Assembly: GCF_016744175.1 (NCBI RefSeq)
Contig: NZ_JADGEV010000008.1
Location: forward strand, 59,275-123,274
Source of the DNA: Neptunomonas sp.
GTDB lineage: Bacteria > Pseudomonadota > Gammaproteobacteria > Pseudomonadales > Balneatricaceae
Reading direction: 5' to 3'
Length of the DNA: 64,000 nt
In this document: piece by piece, positions 48,819-58,552 of the stretch
How positions within the stretch are numbered: position 1 is the first letter of the stretch
How the letters are laid out: each line of letters opens with the position of its first letter
Made by a program: the position numbers and the translations under genes
Notes under the pieces: generated by a model
What the model saw: the letters and a program-made list of their open reading frames with translations, nothing else
Databases searched by the model: none
Told to the model about the DNA's origin: nothing

Positions 48819-48829
48819 GAACACTTCGT

Positions 48830-49543
48830 ATGATTCCTTGGCTGCATCCAACTAAACTAGTATTTCCTGATACCAGCACGGCGCTACAGGAGCCTGACGG
48901 CCTGCTAGCAGCAGGCGGCGACCTCTCTCCTGAACGTTTAGTCGCTGCTTACAAAAACGGTATTTTTCCCTGGTTCAGCGAAGATGACCCCATTCTTTGG
49001 TGGAGCCCTGACCCGCGCTGCGTATTATTCCCAGAACAAATTCACATTTCTCGCAGCATGCGAAAGCACCTTAAAAAATGCCATTACCACGTTACATTTG
49101 ATAAGGCCTTCACTGAGGTTATCCAAGCCTGCGCCAGCACTCGTGAAGATTCGACGGGCACTTGGATTTCTCCACAAATGCAAAAAGCCTACACCCAGCT
49201 TCACCAACAAGGCTTTGCTCACTCTGTAGAGGTTTGGGAAAATGATCGATTAGTTGGTGGCCTGTATGGACTAGGCATAGGAAAACTGTTCTTTGGAGAG
49301 TCCATGTTCAGCTTTCAAGTAAACGCTTCAAAAATTGCCTTTATTGCGCTCTGCAAACAATTACATGTCTGGGGCTACCCTCTAATTGACTGCCAGGTAC
49401 ATAATGACCATCTGGAAAGCTTAGGGGCCACAGTCATTCCCCGAGATGACTTTATCCATTACATTAGACAATATATAGATAAAGAAACGCACCATCATTG
49501 GAGTTTCGATAAGCACAACGCAACATTGGGCAATGAAGACTAA
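48830..49543 (+). CDS. aat: Leucyl/phenylalanyl-tRNA-protein transferase
   Basis: A 237-residue Aat enzyme of normal length. Signature stretches are [40 protein letters not shown], and [19 protein letters not shown], with the C-terminal [16 protein letters not shown]. It adds Leu or Phe from aminoacyl-tRNA to proteins with N-terminal Lys or Arg, marking them for ClpS-ClpAP. The start follows the trxB terminator so closely that no ribosome binding site is evident, but the N-terminus fits Pseudomonas-type Aat. The stop overlaps the bpt start by one base. Confidence 0.96.
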   Translation: MIPWLHPTKLVFPDTSTALQEPDGLLAAGGDLSPERLVAAYKNGIFPWFSEDDPILWWSPDPRCVLFPEQIHISRSMRKHLKKCHYHVTFDKAFTEVIQACASTREDSTGTWISPQMQKAYTQLHQQGFAHSVEVWENDRLVGGLYGLGIGKLFFGESMFSFQVNASKIAFIALCKQLHVWGYPLIDCQVHNDHLESLGATVIPRDDFIHYIRQYIDKETHHHWSFDKHNATLGNED

Positions 49544-50256
49544 TGACAGAGCTAAAAGAGTTACATTTTTTTGCTACGCCAGAACATAATTGCAGCTACA
49601 TAGAAGGCTACAAGGCAAAAACTTTATTTGTCGACCCGCACACAAGCATATCTGTGAATGCTTTTAGCCAACTATCCAACTTGGGTTTTCGGCGCAGTGG
49701 AAAGCATATTTATCGCCCTCATTGTGATAATTGCCAAGCCTGCATCTCTGTCAGAGTTCCCGTAGATTTGTTTAGCCCAAACAAAACTCAACGCCGTATC
49801 ATGAACAAAAATAAAGATCTCATTGTCAAAAAGGCAGCGCCTCACTACAGCGATACATACTTTCAACTTTATTCTGATTATATTTCACAGCGCCATGCCG
49901 ATGGTGACATGTACCCTCCTAATAAAGAACAATTTATCAATTTCCTTATTGAAGGCGAGCAACCCTGCGATTTCCTAGAATTCTATTTAGAAGATCGATT
50001 AACTGGTGTCGCTGTCACCGACCAACTCGTCCAAGGATTGTCTGCCACCTATACTTTTTTTGATCCAGATCCTGATTTACAAAAACGAAGCTTAGGGACA
50101 TTCGCTATTCTTTGGCAAATTGAAGAGTGTCGCCGGCTTAACCTTGAATACCTATATATGGGGTATTGGGTACAGTCTTGTCGCAAAATGAAGTATAAAA
50201 TCGCCTATCGTCCATTAGAGTTTCTCATCGACGGGCAATGGATTCTCATTAGATAA
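49543..50256 (+). CDS. bpt: Aspartate/glutamate leucyltransferase (Bpt)
   Basis: A 237-residue protein of the ATE1/Bpt arginyltransferase-like family. The N-terminus has the Cys pair pattern HNCSYIEGYKAKTLFVDP and YRPHCDNCQACISVRVPV; the C-terminus has YLYMGYWVQSCRKMKYKIAY. Bacterial Bpt adds Leu to N-terminal Asp or Glu, feeding the N-degron pathway. It overlaps aat by one base and sits before infA, clpA and clpS, so the recognition, modification and degradation parts are encoded together. Confidence 0.95.
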   Translation: MTELKELHFFATPEHNCSYIEGYKAKTLFVDPHTSISVNAFSQLSNLGFRRSGKHIYRPHCDNCQACISVRVPVDLFSPNKTQRRIMNKNKDLIVKKAAPHYSDTYFQLYSDYISQRHADGDMYPPNKEQFINFLIEGEQPCDFLEFYLEDRLTGVAVTDQLVQGLSATYTFFDPDPDLQKRSLGTFAILWQIEECRRLNLEYLYMGYWVQSCRKMKYKIAYRPLEFLIDGQWILIR

Positions 50257-50364
50257 CAATAAAAGAGCCAATACTCTTTGATATCCTTAGATAATTCAGG
50301 CAGAATACTGCGCTCTGATAATAGGACATTGTTCGAAATCAGCCCTTTCACAGGTAGGTAACGA

Positions 50365-50583
50365 ATGGCTAAAGAAGAAAGCATTGAAATGGAAGGTACC
50401 GTGGTTGACACGCTACCAAACACCATGTTTCGCGTAGAGCTTGAGAATGGTCACGTAGTTACCGCTCATATCTCTGGCAAAATGCGTAAAAACTACATCC
50501 GTATTTTGACGGGTGATAAAGTAAAAGTTGAACTAACACCATACGATTTGACCAAAGGCCGCATCGTATATCGTGCCCGTTAG
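50365..50583 (+). CDS. infA: Translation initiation factor IF-1
   Basis: A 72-residue S1-fold protein of exact IF-1 length, beginning [20 protein letters not shown] and containing the [20 protein letters not shown] core. It binds the ribosomal A site during initiation. AGGTAGGTAA lies before the ATG. It is convergent with clpA. Confidence 0.98.
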   Translation: MAKEESIEMEGTVVDTLPNTMFRVELENGHVVTAHISGKMRKNYIRILTGDKVKVELTPYDLTKGRIVYRAR

Positions 50584-50590
50584 TACAATC

Positions 50591-50627
50591 GATCCGGTTT
50601 AACAGTTAACACTGCTAAAACCAGATC
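50591..50627. repeat. Interrupted inverted repeat after infA
   Basis: GATC, GGTTT and CAGT on the left pair with ACTG, AAACC and GATC on the right. The structure lies just past the infA stop and could form an imperfect terminator stem, but no T-run follows. Confidence 0.4.
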
Positions 50628-50638
50628 CGAAAGTTCCA

Positions 50639-50663
50639 CAGTGGCAGCCTTAGGCTGCCACTG
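50639..50663. repeat. Perfect hairpin enclosing the clpA stop codon
   Basis: Eleven-base arms (50639-50649 and 50653-50663) are perfect complements and the three-base loop is exactly the clpA stop codon read on the minus strand. No T-run follows on either side. Confidence 0.75.
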
Positions 50664-52905
50664 TTACATTTAATACAACCTCATTATTCTCATCCACTGA
50701 TACCTGCACTTCTCCACCCTCTTCTGCAAGATCACCGAATAGAATCATTTCAGCTAGCGGCTTTTTAAGCTTCTCTTGAATCAGACGTTTCATTGGACGA
50801 GCGCCCATTTTTTCATCATAGCCATGCTCACCCAACCAATTCCGTGCATCATCATTAACATGCAAGACCACCTTTTTATCATCAAGCTGCGCTTGAAGCT
50901 CAGTTAAGAACTTATCAACCACACCCATAATAATATTAGGCGACAGTGCTTTAAATTGAATCACTGCATCAAGACGATTTCGAAACTCAGGAGAGAACAA
51001 ACGCTTGATCGCTTCCATACCATCTGTTGAGTGATCTTGATGAGAGAACCCAATTGAAGGACGACTCATTGCATCAGCACCGGCATTGGTTGTCATAACC
51101 AATATCACATTACGAAAATCCGCTTTGCGACCGTTATTATCAGTCAATGTACCGTTATCCATCACCTGCAGAAGAATGTTGAATACTTCAGGGTGAGCTT
51201 TTTCAATCTCATCCAGCAACAACACGCAATGCGGTGATTTAGTCACAGCTTCTGTTAATAGACCACCTTGGTCATAACCAACGTACCCAGGAGGCGCACC
51301 AATTAAGCGAGATACGGTATGACGCTCCATATACTCGGACATATCAAAGCGAATGAGCTCAATGCCTAGAATACGAGCCAACTGAGTTGTTACTTCCGTT
51401 TTACCAACCCCAGTAGGCCCAGAGAATAAGAAATTTCCTACCGGCTTATGCGGATCGTTCAAACCAGCACGCGACAAACGAATAGCTGACGACAAAGAAG
51501 AGATGGCCTCTTCTTGGCCTAATACAACCATTTTCAGGTTTGTATCAAGTTTTTTAAGCTGCTCTTTATCAGATACCGAGACAGTTTTAGGCGGTATGCG
51601 CGCAATCTTAGCAACAACCGACTCAACTTCATGAACATCAATAATCGGAGTGCGTTCATCTTCGTTCAACAAGCGCTGGTAAGCACCTGCCTCATCAATA
51701 ACATCAATAGCCTTATCAGGCATATGTTTATCATTAATATAGCGATCAGCAAGCTCTGAAGCGGCCCTTAGTGCCTCATCGGTATATTCAATCTCGTGAT
51801 GCTGTTCGAATTTTTTTCGCAAGCCGCACAAAATCTCATACGTTTCCTGAACACTAGGCTCCAGCACATCTACTTTTTGGAAGCGTCTTGCTAAAGCACG
51901 ATCTTTCTCGAAAATACTTCTGAATTCTTGAAAAGTCGTCGAACCAATACAGCGAAGATCACCTGAACTCAATAATGGTTTCAATAGATTCGAAGCATCC
52001 ATAGAACCACCTGATGCAGCCCCCGCTCCAATAATCGTGTGAATTTCATCAATAAAAAGAATCGCATTGTCTTTAACTTTTACTTCGTTTAGCAAAGCTT
52101 TCAGGCGTTTTTCAAAATCACCGCGATATTTAGTACCCGCCAACAGAGCACCCAAATCAAGTGAATAAACAACACTGCCGTTCATTACATCAGGGATTTG
52201 CTCTTCAACGATAAGCTTAGCAAGCCCTTCGGCAATAGCCGTTTTACCAACACCCGCCTCACCAACCAATAACGGATTGTTTTTACGACGCCTAGAAAGT
52301 ATCTGAATAACACGCTCAACTTCAGAACTACGCCCAATTAATGGGTCGATACGGCCCTCAGATGCCTGCTGATTAAGATTAACAGCGTATTTACTCAGTG
52401 CGCTAGGCTCACTGTTCTTGGCCGCCTCATCAGACTCTAGTAGGCCTTCTCCATCTTGATCATCTTGGCTTACCCGTGAAATGCCATGAGACAGGTAGTT
52501 CACTACATCAATGCGCTCCACGCCTTGTTGTTGCAAAACGAAAACAGCATGACTTTCCTGCTCGCTAAAAATCGCCACGACCACGTTTGCGCCAGTAACT
52601 TCATTTTTTCCAGAAGACTGAACATGAAACACAGCCCGCTGTAAAACCCGCTGAAAGCCTAAGGTAGGCTGAGTTTCCATGGCAGGAATATTTTCTGGCA
52701 GCAGCGGTGTAGTGTCTTCAATAAAAACACTTAACGCTTTACGAATGGTATCTATATCAGCTCCGCAAGCTGTTAGAACTCTGAAAGCATCTCTATTATC
52801 CAGCAGAGCTAACAACAGATGCTCAACCGTCATAAATTCATGACGACTTTCACGCGCACCTTTAAACGCAGCACTTAATGTATCTTCAAGTTCACGATTT
52901 AACAT
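50650..52905 (-). CDS. clpA: ATP-dependent Clp protease ATP-binding subunit ClpA
   Basis: A 751-residue Hsp100 unfoldase of standard length. The N-terminal domain (residues 1-145) includes FMTVEHLLLALLD, the ClpS docking surface. The first AAA+ module has Walker A GEAGVGKTAIAEGLAK and Walker B NAILFIDEIHTIIGAGA; the second has GPTGVGKTEVTTQLAR and CVLLLDEIEKAHPEVFN. The IGF-like loop for ClpP is not obvious as IGL, but SIGFSHQD (about residue 620) is in place. It unfolds N-degron and SsrA substrates for ClpP. It starts 14 bases after clpS. Confidence 0.97.
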   Translation of the reverse strand: MLNRELEDTLSAAFKGARESRHEFMTVEHLLLALLDNRDAFRVLTACGADIDTIRKALSVFIEDTTPLLPENIPAMETQPTLGFQRVLQRAVFHVQSSGKNEVTGANVVVAIFSEQESHAVFVLQQQGVERIDVVNYLSHGISRVSQDDQDGEGLLESDEAAKNSEPSALSKYAVNLNQQASEGRIDPLIGRSSEVERVIQILSRRRKNNPLLVGEAGVGKTAIAEGLAKLIVEEQIPDVMNGSVVYSLDLGALLAGTKYRGDFEKRLKALLNEVKVKDNAILFIDEIHTIIGAGAASGGSMDASNLLKPLLSSGDLRCIGSTTFQEFRSIFEKDRALARRFQKVDVLEPSVQETYEILCGLRKKFEQHHEIEYTDEALRAASELADRYINDKHMPDKAIDVIDEAGAYQRLLNEDERTPIIDVHEVESVVAKIARIPPKTVSVSDKEQLKKLDTNLKMVVLGQEEAISSLSSAIRLSRAGLNDPHKPVGNFLFSGPTGVGKTEVTTQLARILGIELIRFDMSEYMERHTVSRLIGAPPGYVGYDQGGLLTEAVTKSPHCVLLLDEIEKAHPEVFNILLQVMDNGTLTDNNGRKADFRNVILVMTTNAGADAMSRPSIGFSHQDHSTDGMEAIKRLFSPEFRNRLDAVIQFKALSPNIIMGVVDKFLTELQAQLDDKKVVLHVNDDARNWLGEHGYDEKMGARPMKRLIQEKLKKPLAEMILFGDLAEEGGEVQVSVDENNEVVLNVTVAA

Positions 52906-52918
52906 AGCTATGTCTCCG

Positions 52919-53287
52919 CTAAACAGCTTCTACTTCAGATAACAAAGGATGCTTATTATCTTTAGAGTATTGATTCACTTGTGCCGCTTTAGTTTCAGCA
53001 ACATCACGAGAAAAAACACCACAAATCCCCTTTCCTTCATTGTGAACGGCCAACATTACTTGCGTTGCCTGCTCTTGAGTCATGTTGAAAAAGATCATTA
53101 AAACCTCAACAACAAACTCCATGGGGGTGTAATCGTCATTTAACAATAGCACACGATACATCGGTGGCTTTTTAAGCTTAGGCGCAGCCTCTTGCGTTGC
53201 CAAACTCCCATCATCAGAAAAAGGCTCATCTTCTTGCCCTCCTTCTGAGGAAAAACGAATCGAATTTTTATATCTTTGGGCCAACAT
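52919..53287 (-). CDS. clpS: N-degron adaptor ClpS
   Basis: A 122-residue adaptor. The core has [20 protein letters not shown], holding the N-degron pocket residues Asn-Asp-Asp and Met, and [22 protein letters not shown], the pocket wall and ClpA contact. The N-terminal 40 residues are flexible and acidic, as expected for the part that enters the ClpA pore. The ATG at 53287 has AGAG eight bases upstream; a TTG six bases earlier is less likely. It is the first gene of the clpS-clpA operon. Confidence 0.95.
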   Translation of the reverse strand: MLAQRYKNSIRFSSEGGQEDEPFSDDGSLATQEAAPKLKKPPMYRVLLLNDDYTPMEFVVEVLMIFFNMTQEQATQVMLAVHNEGKGICGVFSRDVAETKAAQVNQYSKDNKHPLLSEVEAV

Positions 53288-53299
53288 GAACAATCTCTA

Positions 53300-53513
53300 A
53301 TAAAAAAAATAATGGATAAACTTAAGAACAATTAGCGTCATCGAACCACAATGTTATACTCGATTTAAACAGGAGCGGTAAACCCACTACCAGAAGTCCC
53401 TGCAAGAACGAGTCATACCTTCTCAATACAATCATTGTAGCAGGTGTGAGCTTTGCAGTTCAGGCATACTCTCTGCAAGTAAGCCTGTAAATTAGTCAAA
53501 ATTGGAGTTTGAA
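53300..53513 (+). promoter_or_regulatory. clpS/cspD divergent region with long cspD 5' leader
   Basis: A 214-base gap. Near its right end CTTTGCAG (about 53451-53458) can pair with CTGCAAG (about 53473-53479), giving a small hairpin before the cspD ribosome binding site GGAG. Cold-shock genes often have structured leaders; no specific element could be confirmed. Confidence 0.3.
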
Positions 53514-53741
53514 ATGCAGACAGGGAAAGTAAAGTGGTTCAATAATGCTAAAGGGTTTGGTTTCATCATCGCTGATGAAAACCAAAATGAAGATCTCTTT
53601 GCACATTACTCAGCCATACAAGTCGAAGGATATAAAAGTTTAAAAGCTGGCCAGCCTGTTAGTTTTGAAACAACGCCAGGACCGAAAGGCCTGCATGCCG
53701 TCAATATAACGCCTCTGCAACAGCAGCAGATGGAAGCATAA
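53514..53741 (+). CDS. cspD: Cold-shock-like protein CspD
   Basis: A 75-residue single cold-shock domain. The RNA-binding motifs are GKVKWFNNAKGFGFI (RNP1) and DLFAHYSAIQ (RNP2). The sequence FAHYSAIQVEGYKSLKAGQ is closest to CspD of gammaproteobacteria, which inhibits replication and accumulates in stationary phase, rather than to CspA. The ATG at 53514 has GGAG six bases upstream. Its position divergent from clpS-clpA is the conserved arrangement. Confidence 0.95.
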   Translation: MQTGKVKWFNNAKGFGFIIADENQNEDLFAHYSAIQVEGYKSLKAGQPVSFETTPGPKGLHAVNITPLQQQQMEA

Positions 53742-53747
53742 CTGACG

Positions 53748-53783
53748 AGACAAAAGCCAGTGGTAGCTAGCTGGCTTTTGTCT
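53748..53783. terminator. Hairpin between convergent cspD and icd
   Basis: A perfect 13-base stem (53748-53760 with 53771-53783) with a ten-base loop lies seven bases past the cspD stop. The right arm ends in a T-rich stretch and the region is AT-rich afterward; it can serve both genes. Confidence 0.75.
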
Positions 53784-53825
53784 ATATTATATTCACTTCG
53801 TATCCAGTCTATAATTGGCCAAACG

Positions 53826-55082
53826 CTACATACCTTGGACAACAGCATTTCCAAACTCGGATGATGTTAATAACGTGGCGCCTTTCATTAATCGTTCAAA
53901 GTCATACGTTACTGTTTTAGCATCAATGGCAGCATTCATTCCTTTTAGCACTAAATCGGCCGCTTCTATCCACCCTATATGCCGCAGCATCATTTCTGCA
54001 GATAATATTAAAGATCCCGGATTTACTTTGTCTTGTCCTGCATATTTGGGAGCCGTTCCATGAGTCGCTTCAAAAACAGCTATGCTATCGGACAAATTTG
54101 CCCCTGGCGCTATCCCAATACCTCCTACCTCTGCCGCTAAGGCATCAGACAAATAATCACCATTTAAATTTAATGTAGCAATAACATCATACTCAATAGG
54201 ACGTAGTAGAATCTGTTGAAGCATAGCGTCTGCAATGACATCTTTAACAATAATATCTTTCCCTGATACGGGGTGTTTAAACACCATCCAAGGCCCACCG
54301 TTTAGTAATTCAGCACCAAATTCTTCTACAGCGAGTTCATAGCCCCACTCTTTAAAGGCACCTTCAGTAAACTTCATGATGTTGCCTTTATGCACCAACG
54401 TTAATGATTCACGATTGTTATCAATACAATACTGCAATGCTTTTCTGACTAAACGCTGAGTGCCTTCTTTAGATACTGGCTTAACACCTATACCACAATC
54501 ATCTTCAAAACGTATTTGAGTAACACCCATCTCTTCGGATAAAAATTTAATGACTTTTTTAGCTTCTTTGGAGCCAGCTTTCCACTCAATCCCTGCATAA
54601 ATATCTTCAGAGTTCTCCCTAAAAATCACCATATCAACATCTTCAGGCCTTAATACAGGGCTCGGTACGCCGTTAAACCACATCACCGGACGCTGACAGA
54701 CATACAGGTCCAACTCTTGTCGTAATGCCACGTTTAATGAACGAATACCGCCTCCGACAGGTGTCGTCAAAGGCCCCTTTATGCCTACTACAAACTCTTT
54801 GAAAGCATCGAGTGTTTCTTCAGGCATCCATGTATCTTGATCATATAATTGAGCCGCTTTTTCACCCGCATAAACTTCCATCCAAGAAATTTTTCTCTTT
54901 CCGACATAAGCTTTTTCTACCGCAGCATCAATTACATTTATCATAGGTGGCGTAACATCTACGCCAATTCCATCTCCCGTAACAAAGGGAATAATGGGGT
55001 TTAAAGGCACATTCAGTGAATAGTCTGCATTGACAGTAATTTTCTCACCCTGAGCCGGTATTTGAATATTGCTGTATGTCAT
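53826..55082 (-). CDS. icd: Isocitrate dehydrogenase [NADP+]
   Basis: A 418-residue homodimeric isocitrate dehydrogenase, matching the 416-residue E. coli enzyme. The regulatory and substrate-binding Ser is in [13 protein letters not shown], and [14 protein letters not shown] is typical. The Lys and Tyr in [19 protein letters not shown] mark NADP+ rather than NAD+ use. It makes 2-oxoglutarate in the TCA cycle. The Ser implies control by an AceK-type kinase, not seen in this window. It is convergent with cspD. Confidence 0.97.
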   Translation of the reverse strand: MTYSNIQIPAQGEKITVNADYSLNVPLNPIIPFVTGDGIGVDVTPPMINVIDAAVEKAYVGKRKISWMEVYAGEKAAQLYDQDTWMPEETLDAFKEFVVGIKGPLTTPVGGGIRSLNVALRQELDLYVCQRPVMWFNGVPSPVLRPEDVDMVIFRENSEDIYAGIEWKAGSKEAKKVIKFLSEEMGVTQIRFEDDCGIGVKPVSKEGTQRLVRKALQYCIDNNRESLTLVHKGNIMKFTEGAFKEWGYELAVEEFGAELLNGGPWMVFKHPVSGKDIIVKDVIADAMLQQILLRPIEYDVIATLNLNGDYLSDALAAEVGGIGIAPGANLSDSIAVFEATHGTAPKYAGQDKVNPGSLILSAEMMLRHIGWIEAADLVLKGMNAAIDAKTVTYDFERLMKGATLLTSSEFGNAVVQGM

Positions 55083-55205
55083 CGCTCTACTCCATTAAAA
55101 AACCATTAAATAGATTCGTAGAAACATCTGTCAGCAGGCATAATTAACGAAATCCTCCAAACTATTACGCCGCCCTACTTTACTCATACTACAGAAACAG
55201 GACCT

Positions 55206-55847
55206 ATGTCTAATATCTTGATTATCAACAAGCCCTTTCAAGTGCTTACGCAATTTACCGATCAAGAGGGTCGCTCAACCTTGGCCGATTTTATTAAAAA
55301 GCCAGGATACTATGCAGCGGGAAGACTTGATTATGATTCAGAAGGATTGCTCATTCTGACAAATGATGGGGCACTACAACATACACTTGCACACCCCAAA
55401 TTTAAGATGGAAAAAACGTATTGGGCGCAAGTAGAAGGAGACGTTACTGACAATGCTCTGGAACAGCTACGTAATGGTGTAGAATTAAAAGATGGCATTA
55501 CCCGACCTGCAACAGCAAAGAGCATCCCCGAACCTAGAGTATGGCAAAGAAACCCGCCTATTCGTGAACGAAAAGAGATACCTACGAGCTGGATAGAGCT
55601 TAAAATAACCGAAGGAAAAAACCGTCAAGTCCGACGTATGACCGCCGCTGTTGGCTTTCCAACATTACGCCTAATACGATATGCCATTGGTAATTGGCGC
55701 CTAAACACTCTGCAACCCGGAGAGTTCAGAGAGGAGTCGGTAAACATTGCCCCTATTCCTAAAAACCAGCAAACGCCTTCAAGAAAAGCACACACAACAC
55801 AAAACCGCTCCCCAAAATCCGGCTCACGAAAACCTCGTCATCGCTAA
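55206..55847 (+). CDS. rluE: 23S rRNA pseudouridine synthase RluE-like
   Basis: A 213-residue RsuA/RluE-type pseudouridine synthase. The catalytic Asp lies in [19 protein letters not shown], and [26 protein letters not shown] is the conserved basic motif of the family. There is no N-terminal S4 domain, as in RluE, which modifies U2457 of 23S rRNA. The last 30 residues are a Lys/Arg/Ser-rich tail not part of the fold. It is divergent from icd, a neighbourhood seen in many gammaproteobacteria. Confidence 0.93.
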   Translation: MSNILIINKPFQVLTQFTDQEGRSTLADFIKKPGYYAAGRLDYDSEGLLILTNDGALQHTLAHPKFKMEKTYWAQVEGDVTDNALEQLRNGVELKDGITRPATAKSIPEPRVWQRNPPIRERKEIPTSWIELKITEGKNRQVRRMTAAVGFPTLRLIRYAIGNWRLNTLQPGEFREESVNIAPIPKNQQTPSRKAHTTQNRSPKSGSRKPRHR

Positions 55848-55897
55848 AAAAACAGGCGCGCCCCCCATACGTAAAGTGATGTATTACTAGTAAACAG

Positions 55898-55927
55898 TTT
55901 AAAAAAGGTGGAGGCAAAGCCCCCACC
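55898..55927 (-). terminator. Terminator of the OprD-type porin gene
   Basis: A nine-base stem with one mismatch (55907-55915 with 55919-55927) and an AAA loop is followed on the minus strand by TTTTTT. It lies 91 bases beyond the porin stop. Confidence 0.8.
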
Positions 55928-56017
55928 AAGCCTGGAAAACATAAAACACGCGGCAGATAGACATTAGATACTGAAGGGGATTCGCATCAATATCTTCTGA
56001 AACGTAATTCTGCTTTT

Positions 56018-57223
56018 CTATAGAACGTCAGTGCTGTAATTGATGATGAAACGAATATCATTGATACGCGGAACGACGGCATCATCGCCATCTACGCGAG
56101 CAACACGCAGCCGAAAATTTAATCCCTTAGCAGCACCACTTTGCAGAGTGTACTTCGCATCAAAATTAGTCTCGTGACGCTGCCCATCATCACCACCACT
56201 ATGATCAATGCCCCATGACTCAGTATGTCGTGCCATAAGGCTCAAGCCCTTGATGTTTGGTACGTCATAATCGACCCGCGCCTGCAAAGACTGCTCATCT
56301 TTAGCATTGAAATCCAGTAGCTGAACGGCACCCCAGGTAAAAAATTGAGTGTTATCTTGCCCTCCCCATTTTTGGTCATATCCGTTATCGCCGCCAATTT
56401 TCTGATACGCCAGAGTATAAGCAAGGTTGTCTTTAGATAAGCGCGCCGTCAGCCCTGTCAAATTACTGTTATAATCACTACCGTATAAAGCGCCATCATC
56501 TTCACCACGCATATGCGTGACATCCAATAACAGATCATGACTGCCTAATTGAGTCGGATAATTAACATTTAGATAGGTTTGTTTTTGGTATTCGTCGGCG
56601 ACCGCATATTGCAAATGAACACCTAAACCGTTATTGAATTTATACGTTCCCCCAACCGAGGCGATTCCATACTCACTACCGTTAGCGGAGTATTCAGTAA
56701 ATTTCTCACTGTTATTATTTGACGCTTTATCCGAATAAAAAGCATAAATCTCACCAGCACCCAGCTTCAGAGTTCCGTGCACAGCCTGAGTACTAGGCGC
56801 AGATATACGTGAAGTCAGATCATTCAACAGCGGTGTCATCATAACCATTCGCCCGAGACGAACACTGCTATTTTCAGTGGGTTTTAATTTGATAAAGGCT
56901 TGCTCTAACGTGGTATAGCCCTGTCCCTCTGGCGTCAAAACATCAGAAGAATTAATAGTTTTATCACCTTCCAGCTTTGCCACATGTACAACAGATACAT
57001 CAAAGCCAACCTTATCGCCCCAGAAAGGTGACGATATATCAGCACGAAATGCCTGTCCTGCTGCGATGGTATCTGGGATACCGGCACCAAAATCCCGATT
57101 CATATAAAAGGTACGCAAACCAAGATTGACCTGCATTTCATTTTCAGCCTCAGCCGCTACTACATGCCCTGCAGTGGCTGAACTTAGCGCTATTGTGGCT
57201 ACCGCTATTTTTTTAAACATCAT
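56018..57223 (-). CDS. OprD-family outer-membrane porin
   Basis: A 401-residue outer-membrane protein. The signal peptide ends near HVVAAEA (about residue 24). The mature part alternates hydrophobic residues as in a beta barrel, begins with LGLRTFYMNRDF, typical of the OprD group, and contains LNDLTSRISAPSTQAVHGTL and LQYAVADEYQKQTYLNVNY. The last residue pattern INYSTDVL does not end in the usual Phe. OprD porins admit small acids, amino acids or aromatic compounds. It is divergent from a LysR gene whose neighbours degrade tyrosine, so an aromatic substrate is possible (inference). Confidence 0.85.
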   Translation of the reverse strand: MMFKKIAVATIALSSATAGHVVAAEAENEMQVNLGLRTFYMNRDFGAGIPDTIAAGQAFRADISSPFWGDKVGFDVSVVHVAKLEGDKTINSSDVLTPEGQGYTTLEQAFIKLKPTENSSVRLGRMVMMTPLLNDLTSRISAPSTQAVHGTLKLGAGEIYAFYSDKASNNNSEKFTEYSANGSEYGIASVGGTYKFNNGLGVHLQYAVADEYQKQTYLNVNYPTQLGSHDLLLDVTHMRGEDDGALYGSDYNSNLTGLTARLSKDNLAYTLAYQKIGGDNGYDQKWGGQDNTQFFTWGAVQLLDFNAKDEQSLQARVDYDVPNIKGLSLMARHTESWGIDHSGGDDGQRHETNFDAKYTLQSGAAKGLNFRLRVARVDGDDAVVPRINDIRFIINYSTDVL

Positions 57224-57332
57224 CTACATTTACCATTAATTATTTTTATTTAGTTACTCAGAGAACCCTAGCAAGGCCTTAGTGACGCCCTACACATTAA
57301 ACAGCTACATCTCCATGAGGCAGATCATTTTA

Positions 57333-57348
57333 TATGATCAAAAAATCA
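57333..57348. promoter_or_regulatory. Small inverted repeat, candidate LysR box
   Basis: ATGAT and ATCAT flank six bases in the porin/LysR divergent region. The shape is compatible with a LysR T-N11-A site; the arms are short, so it could occur by chance. Confidence 0.35.
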
Positions 57349-57449
57349 TGAAAAGTATATATTTCCTATCATCTCCATCTATTTAACTGATAATGTAACG
57401 CCGCTAACCAACTAACATGATTCAACATTCAACCATGAGGTAACGTTAA

Positions 57450-58343
57450 ATGCGTCTTGATATCGAAGCGCTACGTGTTCTTGATGTAGTTATCCAAGAA
57501 GGAAGCTTTGCTAAAGCTGCTGCCAAATTGCATAAAGCCCAATCGGCTATTAGCTACCAAATAAAAAAACTAGAACAGCATTTTGATGTCGCTATCTTCG
57601 ATCGGAGCAGTTACCGAGCGGAACTAACACCTCAAGGACGCGCGTTATGGCAGGAAGGCCGTCAACTCCTACAGCAAGCCATACGGATCGAGAATCTTGC
57701 TAATCACTACTCCAAAGGATGGGAACCCACATTTGAACTTGTAATCGATGGTGCCCTACCGCTAGAACCCGTGATGCAGGCAATGAAAGCGTTAGCAGAA
57801 AAGGAGATTCCAACCAAAATTCAAATTAAGGTGGAAGCATTAGGCGGGGTCCAGATGCGCTTTGATCAAGATGAAGCCAACATGATGCTTGTTGTTGATT
57901 ACACCCCTAGCCCTAAACTGAATGCCATTTCGTTACCAGAAGTACCTATGATATTAGTCACATCAAAGGACCACAACTTGGCTCAACAAAAGGAAATCGA
58001 CCTAAACCAGCTACTAAACCATGTAGAGCTAACGATTCATGACACGAGCGAAATTCCTACGAGCACGCTGGATTCACTGCAATTTGGCGGCGATAAAGTA
58101 TTTTACTTGCATGGTTTTGATAGCAAGAAAACCTGCCTATTAATGGGCCTAGGCTATGGCTGGATGCCATTATCGTTGATTGAAACAGAGTTGGCCGAAG
58201 GCGAACTAATAGAGCTGGATTATCCTAATTCTCGCCATGCTTTCACTCCCCAGCTTGTCTATTCTGCGGAGCAACCTCTGGGTAAGGCCGGCGAATTAAT
58301 ATTAAATGAAGTACTTTCAGAATTTGAAGCGTTCACTCATTAA
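57450..58343 (+). CDS. LysR family regulator of the porin/tyrosine region
   Basis: A 297-residue LysR-type regulator. The helix-turn-helix is FAKAAAKLHKAQSAISYQIKKL with wing IFDRSSYRAELTPQG. The sensor domain starts near FELVIDGALPLEPVM. GAGGTAA lies six bases before the ATG. It is divergent from an OprD porin and upstream of hpd on the same strand with a 318-base gap that includes a 12-base tandem repeat, so it may control porin, hpd or both. Confidence 0.91.
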   Translation: MRLDIEALRVLDVVIQEGSFAKAAAKLHKAQSAISYQIKKLEQHFDVAIFDRSSYRAELTPQGRALWQEGRQLLQQAIRIENLANHYSKGWEPTFELVIDGALPLEPVMQAMKALAEKEIPTKIQIKVEALGGVQMRFDQDEANMMLVVDYTPSPKLNAISLPEVPMILVTSKDHNLAQQKEIDLNQLLNHVELTIHDTSEIPTSTLDSLQFGGDKVFYLHGFDSKKTCLLMGLGYGWMPLSLIETELAEGELIELDYPNSRHAFTPQLVYSAEQPLGKAGELILNEVLSEFEAFTH

Positions 58344-58377
58344 AAAGCCACATCTTACTCGAACACGCCAATACTAC

Positions 58378-58422
58378 CCGACCTAGCATCCGACCTAGCA
58401 TCCGACCTAGCATCCGACCTAG
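58378..58422. repeat. 12-bp tandem repeat, 3.75 copies
   Basis: The unit CCGACCTAGCAT occurs three times in perfect tandem, then CCGACCTAG. It begins 35 bases after the LysR stop, in the 318-base gap before hpd. No other gene is visible in that gap. It is too short and without spacers to be CRISPR. Confidence 0.9.
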
Positions 58423-58552
58423 TCACTCCTTCCCAACTGTAAAACTGCACCCTCCTGCCTCAGTAGGTGTGCTTCCTTAACAAACAACATCAAATTATTT
58501 GATCATCTTTAGCGAAAACTTATTCTTTTTTTTAATCATCAATCAAACGAAA

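Noticed and set aside
58378..58422. CRISPR array
   Set aside because: The tandem units are 12 bases with no spacers and no cas genes are present.
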